A stretch of DNA of 64,000 nucleotides, taken from positions 427,258-491,257 of the forward strand of contig JAAOMT010000503.1 of assembly GCA_016748015.1 (NCBI GenBank), given 5' to 3'. Below, in pieces: positions 56,106 to 64,000 of this stretch. This stretch comes from Geosiphon pyriformis. Taxonomy: Eukaryota > Glomeromycota > Glomeromycetes > Archaeosporales > Geosiphonaceae. Under the pieces are notes generated by a model. It saw only the letters and a program-made list of their open reading frames with translations. It was not told where the DNA came from and ran no database searches. A program made the position numbers and the translations under genes. Every line of letters starts with the position of its first letter. Positions within the stretch are counted from its first letter, which is position 1.

Positions 56106-56776
56106 CTGAGCTTCATCGAAGTCTAAGTACTGTCTGTAATTTCTAAATAATAATCCAAAATTATTGAAGAAATTTGGTCTGAAAATTGTTAAAATTTCAG
56201 TTTTGTGAGCTTTCCAATGTATTGAATCTTCAAAGGTTGTAAAATTGGGTTTTGTAGGACGTTTTCACAGGTGTAAAATAGGTCATAAAGTCTAAGAGCA
56301 GCTCTTAGTTTATAGTGGCTGTTTGTAGGTCCAGATGTTGTCTTGAATTTGTTGTGGAGTTGTTTCTGAATAACTTCTTTTGTGAGATTTGCTGCTGTAA
56401 GCTTCAGTTTTTGTTTGTGAAGTGTTTTTTCAATGTAGAAATATATATATATTGGGGGGTATTTGCTGTTTTCTTCATTAAAACACAGTTGAAGTTTTTG
56501 TTGAATAGTAGCATTTGGTGGAATACTAATAGGGTTGAGCAATAAGTTTTTCCTTAAAGCAAGCTTCAAAAGTTCTGGTAAATGAATTCCAGAATAACTT
56601 CTTGTGTTCTTTTTATAAGGGTAATACTTTCGTGAATTTGGAGTTAGATTTGTAACTATTTCTGTTTGAATATAATTAATATGTTTTTCAGTGATAGTAA
56701 TAGATAATTCGAGTATTGTTTTTAAAGCTAACATTAATTTTTGAAATAACTGTTGAATATTTTGAGGAATAGTCAT
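56106..56776 (-). pseudogene. A2 ORF3, unknown accessory protein
   Basis: ATG at 56776-56774. 195 residues are open to a TAA at 56191-56189 that replaces the Gln of A1 (KLKFQQF). Beyond it the frame continues to the polypurine tract with one more stop. It aligns with A1 ORF3 end to end, for example TIPQNIQQLFQKLMLALKTI, LPELLKLALRKNLL and LRAALRLYDLFYTCENVLQ. Helical, no membrane segment, no known domain. Retention in three elements supports it as a real gene of this lineage. Confidence 0.75.
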
Positions 56777-56939
56777 TATAATGAAATTGGAAAAATAAAA
56801 TTGAAATTATTTTTGGTATGTGGGTTTTTATGTTATTTTTGTTTTTCAGTGTGCTTTGTTTTGTTTTTGTTGTGACATTTTTTCTAAATTATAAGGGAAT
56901 AATTATAGTAAAATTGAAATTAAGTGTTCAAGTTGGGGA

Positions 56940-58400
56940 GTTGTTTAATGACAACTATTGGTTCTAAGTTTCAGGAAATATCTTCAGGATTGATTAAAAG
57001 AGAATGTGTACCAATTTGTGGAATTAATGGTTCAGGATTGTTTCTGGAATTATAGTGTTTCAAACGATCTCTATGTACAACTTTTGCTAGGATTTTGTTA
57101 TCAAGTCTTAGCTTGTATGATCTGTTGTTTAGAACTTTATGGATAAAGAAATGCCCATTCTATTTATTCTCAAATTTTCCACTCCATTGTTTTTCAGCTT
57201 TAGTTCTGTGTAAGAGAACTTTGTTTCCAACTTTAAATTCATTGGTGACTGAAGGCAATTTGTTGTCATGCCATTCTTTTTGTTGAGCTTGGGAGTGTTC
57301 AATATGAGTGGCTGCTATTTGTCGTTTTTTTTCCAACATACTAAGCAGAGTGTAGGCTCTTTGTTGAAGTGTTTCCTGGAAATTGTTTTTATCAATTGGT
57401 TGTGCTGGGTATGTTTCCACTGTAAAACTAATTGGTAACATTGCTGTCCTTCCGTAAGTTAAATCAAATGGTGTGTGTTTTGTGGTATCTTGTTTTAGTG
57501 TTCTGTATGTTAGTAATACTAATAGAATAAAGATATCCTATTTTTGCTCAAAATCAGTTGAGACTTTGGCTAATGACTCACACAATGTTTTGTTAAAACG
57601 TTCCACAAGTCTGTTTGTCTGTGGATGGTAGGGTGAAGACAGAGGTCTTTTGACATTGAATTGTTCACAGATTTCTTGAATTAGATTGTTCACAAAATGT
57701 GTTCCTTGATTGGATAAAAGTTTAATTAGACATCCATGTCTACAGATAATGTCTTCATAGATGAAATTTGCTACTGATTTTGCATTTGCATGTTGAATGG
57801 CTCTGGCTTTGGGCCATTTAGTAAGATAGTCTATGGCTACTGCAATATAATGGTTTCCTTGGTTTGTGATAGGTAGTGATCTGACTAAATCAATACCAAC
57901 TCAGTCAAAAGACTGTCCAACTTTGATTGGGTTTAAAGGTTCTGTAGGGTGAGTTCCTCCTCTTTTTTGGCAACTATCACAAGATTTAACATATTCATGA
58001 ATGTCTTTTCTCATTCAAGACCAAAAGTAATATTCTAGTGTTCTCTGGGTGGTGCTGTCTTTTCTTTGATGTGCTGATGAAGGGTCTGAGTGCATGTTGT
58101 ATAAAATAGTTTCTTTTTTATGTTCTTGTATTAATCTGAGTGGACTGTCTGGATTTCTGAAGTTTTAATAATAAATAATGTTGTTGTGTAAGAAGTATTG
58201 TTTGGCTTGTTGTTGTAATCAATTTTTTTTATTTGGAGACCAATCTGTTGGGATTGTTAATGTCTCCAGATATTGTTTAAGATTGTTGTAGTTTCTGGGT
58301 TTCATTGTTTGTTGTTTTGTTGCTGTTAATTCAAATGGGTGTTGGTTTTGTTTTCTAATTTTGCCTCATTCTTAAGAGACAATCAACATTGGTGTGGAGT
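56940..58400 (-). pseudogene. A2 integrase
   Basis: Minus strand. The C-terminal part (57441-57160) is open with LPISFTVETYPAQPID, RAYTLLSMLEKKRQIAA and WSGKFENK. Catalytic core segments upstream (57480-57960) match A1 with stops. Zinc-domain Cys codons are visible near 57970. This part is in a different frame from RT. Confidence 0.85.
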
Positions 58401-58735
58401 TTTCCTGGTTTGTGGTGTACAATGTATTGATAATTGGCTAAAAATCCTGTCTATCAGGTTTGTTTTGCATTCAGTTGGGTGTTTTTGTTCTGAAGCTATT
58501 TGAGTCCAATATTATTAGTGATAATATCAAATTCTTTAGGCTTGAGATAAAGGTTGAAGTGGTGTAGGGCCCAAATTACAGCTGCTGTTTCTAGTTCTGT
58601 GGCAAGATAGTTTTTCTTGGCTGGTTTTAATGTTCTGCTAGTATAAGCAATTACTTACTCATTTCCGTTGTCATCTAATTGTAATAAAATGACACCAAAG
58701 GCAGTGTAAGAAGTGTTTGTAGCTAGTCAAAATCA
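58401..58735 (-). pseudogene. A2 RNase H
   Basis: Minus-strand ATDS-like start near 58720 (DFN then ATNTSYTAFGVILLQLD), YTSRTLKPAKKNYLATELE and IITNNIGLK. Several stops and a first-Asp change make it inactive. Confidence 0.75.
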
Positions 58736-59760
58736 GTTACTGAAGTCTAAGTAGGCGAGAATTGAAGCTGTTGTCAGCTTTTTTTTGAGAATTTTAAAAG
58801 CTTTTTGGTGTTTTTCCGTCCATTTGTATTCGATGTTTTTAGTAGTGAGCTGGTTAAAGGGTTTTGTGATTTCAGAGAATCCTTTGATGAATTTTCGGTA
58901 ATAGGAAACTAATCCAATAAATCCTCTCAATTCTGTGGTATTTCATGGAGTCTTGAAGTTCTTGACAGTGCTGATTTTTCCAGGGTCTGGTTTAATTCCA
59001 TCTTTGCTCACAATGTGGCCAAGAAAGACCAAACTTGTTTTTCTAAAGTAGCATTTTTCAATGTTCAGTTTCAGTTCTGCTTTCCATAATTGTTGAAAAA
59101 CTTCTTGCAGATGTGTTAAATGTAATTCAAAAAATGATGAATAAACATTAGTATCATCAAGATAGACAATTACTGATTTCCAAAGGAAGCTTTTGTAAAC
59201 AACATCCATGAATCTTTGGAATGTTGCTGGTGCATTGCATAATCCAAAAGGCATTATATTAAACTCGTAATTTCCTTCTTGAGTGGTGAATGCTGTTTTG
59301 GAGTGATCTTTGGGATCCATGGCAACTTGCCAGTATTCGCTCTCTAAATCTAATGTTGAAAAGTATTTGGACTTTCCAAGGGCATCCAACATGTCATCAA
59401 TTCGGAGAAGAGGGTAGGCATCTTCAATGATAACACTGTTGAGTTGTCGATAATCAACACAAAATTGTATCTTTCCATTTTTCTTTTTAACTAGAACCAC
59501 AAGTGAGGCTCATGGACTCATTGATGATTGAATAAGCTCATTGTTAAGCATCTATTGTACTTCTTCTCTAATAAATTGGTGGCTTTTTAGAGCAACTCGG
59601 TAGGCTTGTTGTCACCTTGGTTTGGCATCTCTTGTATAGATTTGGTGTTGAACCAAATCAGTTCTTTCTAAGTCATTGTTGTTTTTGGCAAAGATATCAG
59701 CAAATTCTGCAATTAGCTTTTTGAGCTGGTTCTGTTGTTGTGGTTCAAGTTGTCTCATGT
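58733..59760 (-). pseudogene. A2 reverse transcriptase
   Basis: Minus-strand frame with VLVKKKNGKIQFCVDYRQLN, STLDLESEYWQVAMD, MPFGLCNAPATFQRFMD, VIVYLDDTNV (catalytic YLDD intact) and FLGHIVSKDG, then MRGFIGLVSYYRKFIKGFSE. The DPKDHSKTAF segment has a single copy of the sequence that A1 duplicated. Stops near 58935 and 59510-59630. Confidence 0.92.
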
Positions 59761-60179
59761 TGATTCAAGATAGTTTTTTCATGACAACATGGTAGTTTTC
59801 AGAGCTGGGGTTTGGGTTGATTTTTGGTAGTAAATGTCCAATGATTTCCAAGAAATTGGGAACTGTTTGGGGTAGTTCTTGTTGAAAGATGTTACTGTGA
59901 ATGACTCCAATTTCTACATTATTTAATAAAACTATGGGATAATTATTGGAATTGTAAAAAGTAACTTAGACTTTCTTTGTTCCTTCTGGAATATAAATGT
60001 TTGGGATCAAGATATTATGTTCCAAGCAGACTTGTTCATTGGATTCAAAAATTTGTTGTGTGGTTGTTGGCTTTGGGCAGGTGTAAATTTCCAGATGTTT
60101 CCCAAAGGGTAAAATAGTAATTGGTTATGGAAGTCATAGAATCTGGTGAGATTCACTTTGTTCATTAAGAGCTATGTTT

Positions 60180-60610
60180 ACTGGAACTGTGAATTGTCCA
60201 ATTGAACCAAAACTATTGGTTCCTCTTTCATTTTTTCCTAATTGTTCTCTTTAATTGACTAGTTGTAAACCCGAAATGTTGATTAAGAGTAAATAAATGG
60301 CTTGGGCAATTTTTTCAGCATGTTCAATCTTAAATGGCTTGTCAGTTTCATTTTGGAATATTACTGTTATGTTACCAGTATATCTAGCATCAATTATTTC
60401 TCCTCTGATATTGATTCCTTTGCTTGCCAGAGAGGACTGGGAGGTGATTTGAACCATTGCTCCTGGTGGAATTTCAAGAGCAATTTTGAGGTTGATTTTT
60501 GTAAGAGATTTGGGTTTAAGAACAAAAGTATCTCTGTCTGGGTATCTTAGGTCATATTCAGCATTAATTTCATGTGCTTTTTCGGGTTTTATTCCTTGTC
60601 CATTGTTGTT
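60180..60610 (-). pseudogene. A2 dUTPase-like domain
   Basis: Minus strand: INAEYDLRYP (motif 1, with Asp and Gly of DAGYDL changed by G to A), MVQITSQSSLASKGINIRGE (motif 2, Arg of RSS now Gln), IIDARYTGNI (motif 3, Asp and Tyr kept), AEKIAQAIYLLL (motif 4) and RGTNSFGSIG (motif 5). Comparison with A1 shows each copy damaged at different motif positions, so the ancestral domain had all five motifs. Confidence 0.82.
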
Positions 60611-60619
60611 GAAGTATTT

Positions 60620-61400
60620 GAGTTATAAGGCAGGCTGATTTTCGATGAAATAGATGGGTGTTGTTTCAATTTCTTCTGTTGCTTCAAGTTCTCCAAATTC
60701 AATTTCGTTTTCATCATTTTCACTGAGCAGAGGAATGCTAAGAGCATAGCATTCAGGACACCACTTTTCATCACAAGGCATAATGCATTCTTCACATAGC
60801 CTAATGTTTATTTGCTCTAATTGTTGAATTTGAGCTTCTTGAATTGAGTAAGTGTGACTTGCAATTTGGTGGTAGACTTCTATTTCATCTTCATAATTGA
60901 ATCCAGCTAATTTCATGGTGTATTTAATGTATTCTGCTTCCTTTATTTGACGAACATTTTCTTTGGTAGCTCTATTAACTAATGCTATTGCTAGGTCAAA
61001 AAGCATCTTAGCATTATGGAGGTAGTGATAAAGTTTGTTGAGAGCACTATTGTATGCTGCATTAAAAGGTGTTCCTCTTTTGACTTTTTCTGAAATTAAT
61101 AAAGCATATTGGCAGGTTTGATCGCAGACTCCTCCTCTCATTGCTACATTAATCCAATTGCATTCTTTTGGTAGCATATCTCCACAAATCAAACAAGGGG
61201 TGTTGTCCCATTTTCCACTTCTTTTTATTAGATGGCTCCATCGTTCTCTGTGACAAGCCTTGCAGTAATAACAAGTATGATTTTCATATTTTTCTTCAGA
61301 TGAAATGCAAGCTCCCATTAATGAAAGTTTCTTGTAGTAATCCTTGCATTTGAGTGGAATGTAAGGGTGTTGTTTTCATGGTTCTGGTTTTGAATAGGGG
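60620..61400 (-). pseudogene. A2 Cys-rich plus helical Pol domain
   Basis: Open for 231 residues (61318-60623). CYYCKACHRERW, GKWDNTPCLICGDMLPKECN, CDQTCQYALLI, RGTPFNAAYNSALNKLYHYL, the acidic helix and the C-terminal CEECIMPCDEKWCPECYAL are all preserved. The last block shows the intact Trp that is a stop in A1. This is the best copy for defining the domain. Confidence 0.78.
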
Positions 61401-61639
61401 ACATTCCATCCAGGTGTCACTGGTTCTTCTATTTCAAGAGAATTATTTGTTGAAAAATACTGTTGTTCAGTTTCATCAGCCCAATTGAAGGTTAATCCAA
61501 GTGCCATAAATGTTTCAATGATGGGTTTTTTATTTTCTGGTTCAAATTCAAAAACTGGGGCTTTTTTAGAGCATTTGTTGAATGTACTACAAGTGGCAGG
61601 TACTCAGGCATGTTGTTCTTGGTAAAAGATTTATAGCTC

Positions 61640-62140
61640 TTGGGTTTCTCAGTTTAATTTTGCATTGGCTTTTTGAAGCCAGTTGTTTCTAACAAGGGCT
61701 TGATACTGGAGAGCATCTATTACAAGAACTTTGACTGGAATGGTGATTCCATCAAGAGTGAACAGAAAATTGTCAATTTCTCTTACTGGAGTCTTTTTCA
61801 TGCCATTGGCAGTGATGATTACTGTTTGAGCTGGTTGGTCAACATTTCTCTTTAACTGTTGCATCAACTGGTAGGTGATGATGCTTCCGGTGGATCCATT
61901 GTCTAGGATTAAGCGAATTGCCTTTCCTTCAACTTCTGCTTCAGTGTACATAACAGTGATTGCTTTTTGTTTATTGGCAGCTGCATTGCTAAGTAGAAAT
62001 GGTGATTCATTGGCTTCGAACTCAAAAAAAAAGATATCAGAGAGATTGGCATTTTCAGCAATTCTGGCTGGTAGAATAATGGTGTGGTTATGAGAAGGAT
62101 TTTGTTGTTGTGCTACAGTTCTATCTTCCGAGAGTGCAGT
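61640..62140 (-). pseudogene. A2 aspartic protease
   Basis: Minus strand: TVMYTEAEVEGKAIR, LILDNGSTGSIITYQLMQQL (active site D-N-G where B has DSG), PVREIDNFLFTLDGITI, VLVIDALQYQALVRNNWLQK. In frame with Gag upstream. Confidence 0.85.
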
Positions 62141-62359
62141 ATGGTGAAAATTCTATTCTTTTGGCATTGTTAAATAACTGGGTTGAGTGTGATAGTGGTT
62201 GGGTCTTGATTGAGTGGAATTTTGGAGAACCAATTGGTTGTTCGAACTGATTCTATTGTTGTTTACTTGGTATTAATTTTGTGGTGTGAATTGATTTTAT
62301 GTAATCAATCTTTGAGCAGGTACTTAATAATGTTGTGTGGGTGGTTGTTGATAATGCTG

Positions 62360-63967
62360 TTAGATTGGCTGTGAGGCAGGCTGATAATAGTTATTTTGGT
62401 ATTGGGGTCTTGGTGGATAGTAATAAGATTGTTGTGGTGAAGGGTAACATTGATTACTCTTGTTTTGTTGGTCTTGTTGTAGCTTTCTGCAATCTCTTTT
62501 CCAGTGGCCAGAAATTCCACAGTAATGGCAATTCTGAGGCTGGTTATTAGAAGATGATGCGAAGTTGTTTTGATTTCGTCTTTGGGGTGGTTGATATCTT
62601 TGGGGTTGCTGTTGTTGTTGGTTGGTAAAATAGTTTTTGACTTTCTTTGTAAGTTGGTCAATTTTCTCCTCAGCTGCTGAGCTGGTTTCTCTAATGGCTA
62701 AGTTCACAAGTTTTGTACAATTGGCTTCTTTCATGGCCATTTCATATTTTTTTGCATGCTGAATGACAGAGTTTAAATCTTCTGAGGCATGTGGATAAAC
62801 CTTTTTAATTAGTTTATCTTTTAAACCAGCGATAAATTGATCCAAGATTTGAGCATCAGAATAATAATCATTAGTTTCAAGTTGGCAAATTTGTCTAAGA
62901 AGTTTGTTGAATTTTCTAATATAAGTCATGACAGATTCGGGGGGTTCTTGTTTGATATTGCAAAAACAATTTTGAAGTGTGATTGAGGTGTTGTTATTGG
63001 TGAATTGTTCTAAGAAGACAGTTTTGAAAGCTGTCCAGTCATTAAAAGGGGTGGTCAAATTTTTGAACCATTTGCCTGCTGTTTCTTTGAGAAAGTAAGG
63101 AATTGTTCTTAACATTCTGGCAGCATTCCATCCATTTGCATCTCCAGTTTTAGTAACTTGGTCAAGCCATTCTTGGGGACTAGTCTTAATGTCTTCTCCA
63201 TTAAATTCAGAGATTTTTGTGATGTATGCTGTCATTTTGTCTTCTTCATTTTTACTGTCTATTGTTTCTTCTTCAGTTATTTCAGAGTCGTTTTCTTCGT
63301 TTACTGCTGTCTTAGAGTGTTCACTTTGATTTTCAGCTAGAAAGTCAAGAAAATTGGAACTAGTTTGAAGGAGTTCTTGTTGTCTGGTGGGACTTCTGAG
63401 TGATGTAAAATCTTCTGGTCTTGCAAATTGATTTAAGAGTGAATTAAGTGTTTGTGCTTGTGTAAATAAAGCTAAAAAAGGTGTGATAGTAAGTGGAAGT
63501 TTTGAACTGGTTCTTTGTTCAGGTGTTTGTAAGTGTTTGGCAGTTGTCTTTTGTAGTGTTGGAGTGTTTGGAGTGGTTCTTGGGTATTGCTTCAATCTTT
63601 GTTTGTCTTTGTTGCTTGTTTCTGTCTCTGATTCAAAGTCAAAAGAGTATTTAGACTGTACTAGATATTTTTCTTCACAATACTCAATAATGTTAAAATT
63701 AAGTTCTTGGAAGTAGGTAGCAAGTGTTTCACTATTCAGGTCTTCTGTTTCCAATTGTGAATAGTGCACTAAATTATTGTAGAGGTTGCTTCTAACTTCT
63801 GAAATATTGTAGTTTCCAAAAAGATAATTGTTGATGCGGTTTTCAATGTATTGGTATACTGATTTCTTGACAACTTCAATTCCGTCTGGAATGTTGAATC
63901 TTTGCTTGCAGTGGGTGTAAATTGACTGGTAATACTCTAAAGTTGCTGTGTCTGGTGTGGTCACCAC
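62360..63967 (-). CDS. A2 Gag (535-residue open frame)
   Basis: The longest undamaged Gag in the window. N-terminal lineage-specific part (TTPDTATLEYYQSIYTHC), acidic middle, capsid core (DKMTAYITKISEFNGED, then WLDQVTKTGDANGW, TIPYFLKETAGKWF and FVLEQF-like helices, LRQICQLETNDYYSDAQILD), coiled segment, Gln-rich linker, and CCHC knuckle CHYCGISGHWKRDC near 62510-62552. The frame starts GTG at 63967-63965 with no in-frame ATG. The only upstream ATG (63998-63996) is in another frame. Confidence 0.87.
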   Translation of the reverse strand: MVTTPDTATLEYYQSIYTHCKQRFNIPDGIEVVKKSVYQYIENRINNYLFGNYNISEVRSNLYNNLVHYSQLETEDLNSETLATYFQELNFNIIEYCEEKYLVQSKYSFDFESETETSNKDKQRLKQYPRTTPNTPTLQKTTAKHLQTPEQRTSSKLPLTITPFLALFTQAQTLNSLLNQFARPEDFTSLRSPTRQQELLQTSSNFLDFLAENQSEHSKTAVNEENDSEITEEETIDSKNEEDKMTAYITKISEFNGEDIKTSPQEWLDQVTKTGDANGWNAARMLRTIPYFLKETAGKWFKNLTTPFNDWTAFKTVFLEQFTNNNTSITLQNCFCNIKQEPPESVMTYIRKFNKLLRQICQLETNDYYSDAQILDQFIAGLKDKLIKKVYPHASEDLNSVIQHAKKYEMAMKEANCTKLVNLAIRETSSAAEEKIDQLTKKVKNYFTNQQQQQPQRYQPPQRRNQNNFASSSNNQPQNCHYCGISGHWKRDCRKLQQDQQNKSNQCYPSPQQSYYYPPRPQYQNNYYQPASQPI

Positions 63968-64000
63968 TTTGAATTTGTTGTTGCTGTGTTATTTCCATGA
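63968..64000 (-). other. A2 leader between primer site and Gag
   Basis: Matches A1 3537-3569. It contains ATGG where A1 has ACGG, right at the end of the primer-binding region. Confidence 0.6.

Larger units (their letters stand above)
55116..64000 (-). mobile_element. Ty3/gypsy element, family A, copy A2 (partial)
   Basis: Minus-strand element from its 3' LTR (55116-56088) through ORF3, integrase, RNase H, RT, dUTPase-like, Cys-rich, protease and Gag; the 5' LTR lies beyond 64000. Gag, protease, Cys-rich, dUTPase-like and RT keep one frame; a frame change occurs between RT and integrase. It lacks the 13-bp RT duplication of A1. About as many nonsense codons as A1 but at mostly different sites, so decay followed insertion. 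Confidence 0.93.

Noticed and set aside
1-64000. CRISPR array, tRNA, rRNA, bacterial operon features
   Set aside because: None seen; the arrays present are LTR-internal or AT-rich tandem repeats without spacers.

Overview
The window looks like an AT-rich fungal chromosome segment that is mostly transposable elements, with a short gene island inside. Three lines point to a fungus: introns of about 45-110 bp with GT-AG borders, a HAL/NPR-type kinase (a fungal kinase family), and a TVP38-type VTT membrane protein. An early-diverging, repeat-rich lineage such as the arbuscular mycorrhizal fungi (Glomeromycotina) fits best, but that is inference.

Layout. (1) 1-25919 is one non-LTR retrotransposon (LINE L1) split by nested insertions. 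A minus-strand Ty3/gypsy element (B, 1046-20734, 874-bp LTRs, ACGC target duplication) sits in the LINE endonuclease. A plus-strand Ty3/gypsy element (A1, 2532-12500, LTRs 993/1019 bp, TCGG duplication) sits in ORF3 of B. A solo A-type LTR (21890-22867) sits in the LINE reverse transcriptase. (2) 25920-26873 is a decayed solo A LTR. (3) About 27100-33955 is a full-length but nonsense-riddled LINE (L2). (4) 35097-45710 holds three intact plus-strand genes: a VTT/TVP38-like membrane protein (7 exons), the condensin subunit SMC4 (20 exons, 1220 aa) and a HAL-family Ser/Thr kinase (4 exons, 491 aa). A 5'-truncated LINE (L3) lies between the first two. (5) 45711-55115 is very AT-rich DNA with a B-type solo LTR (CTGT duplication), two decayed LINE ORF1 remnants, an unidentified minus-strand coding remnant, a tandem 380-bp duplication and an inverted copy of its end. 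(6) 55116-64000 is a second A element (A2) on the minus strand, cut by the window edge just past its Gag start.

The most unusual content is the element architecture. Families A and B both read Gag (with CCHC knuckle) - protease - Cys-rich/helical domain - dUTPase-like domain - RT - RNase H - integrase. Both also carry a separate small ORF3 between integrase and the polypurine tract. The Cys-rich domain and ORF3 match no family I know. The Gag frames of all three elements lack an ATG and begin with a conserved GTG.

Almost all element decay is by C/T and G/A transitions: many nonsense codons, catalytic Asp/Glu changed to Asn/Lys, and very few frameshifts. The three cellular genes are undamaged. 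Exon borders and element ends were read by eye from splice consensus, frame continuity and repeat comparison.
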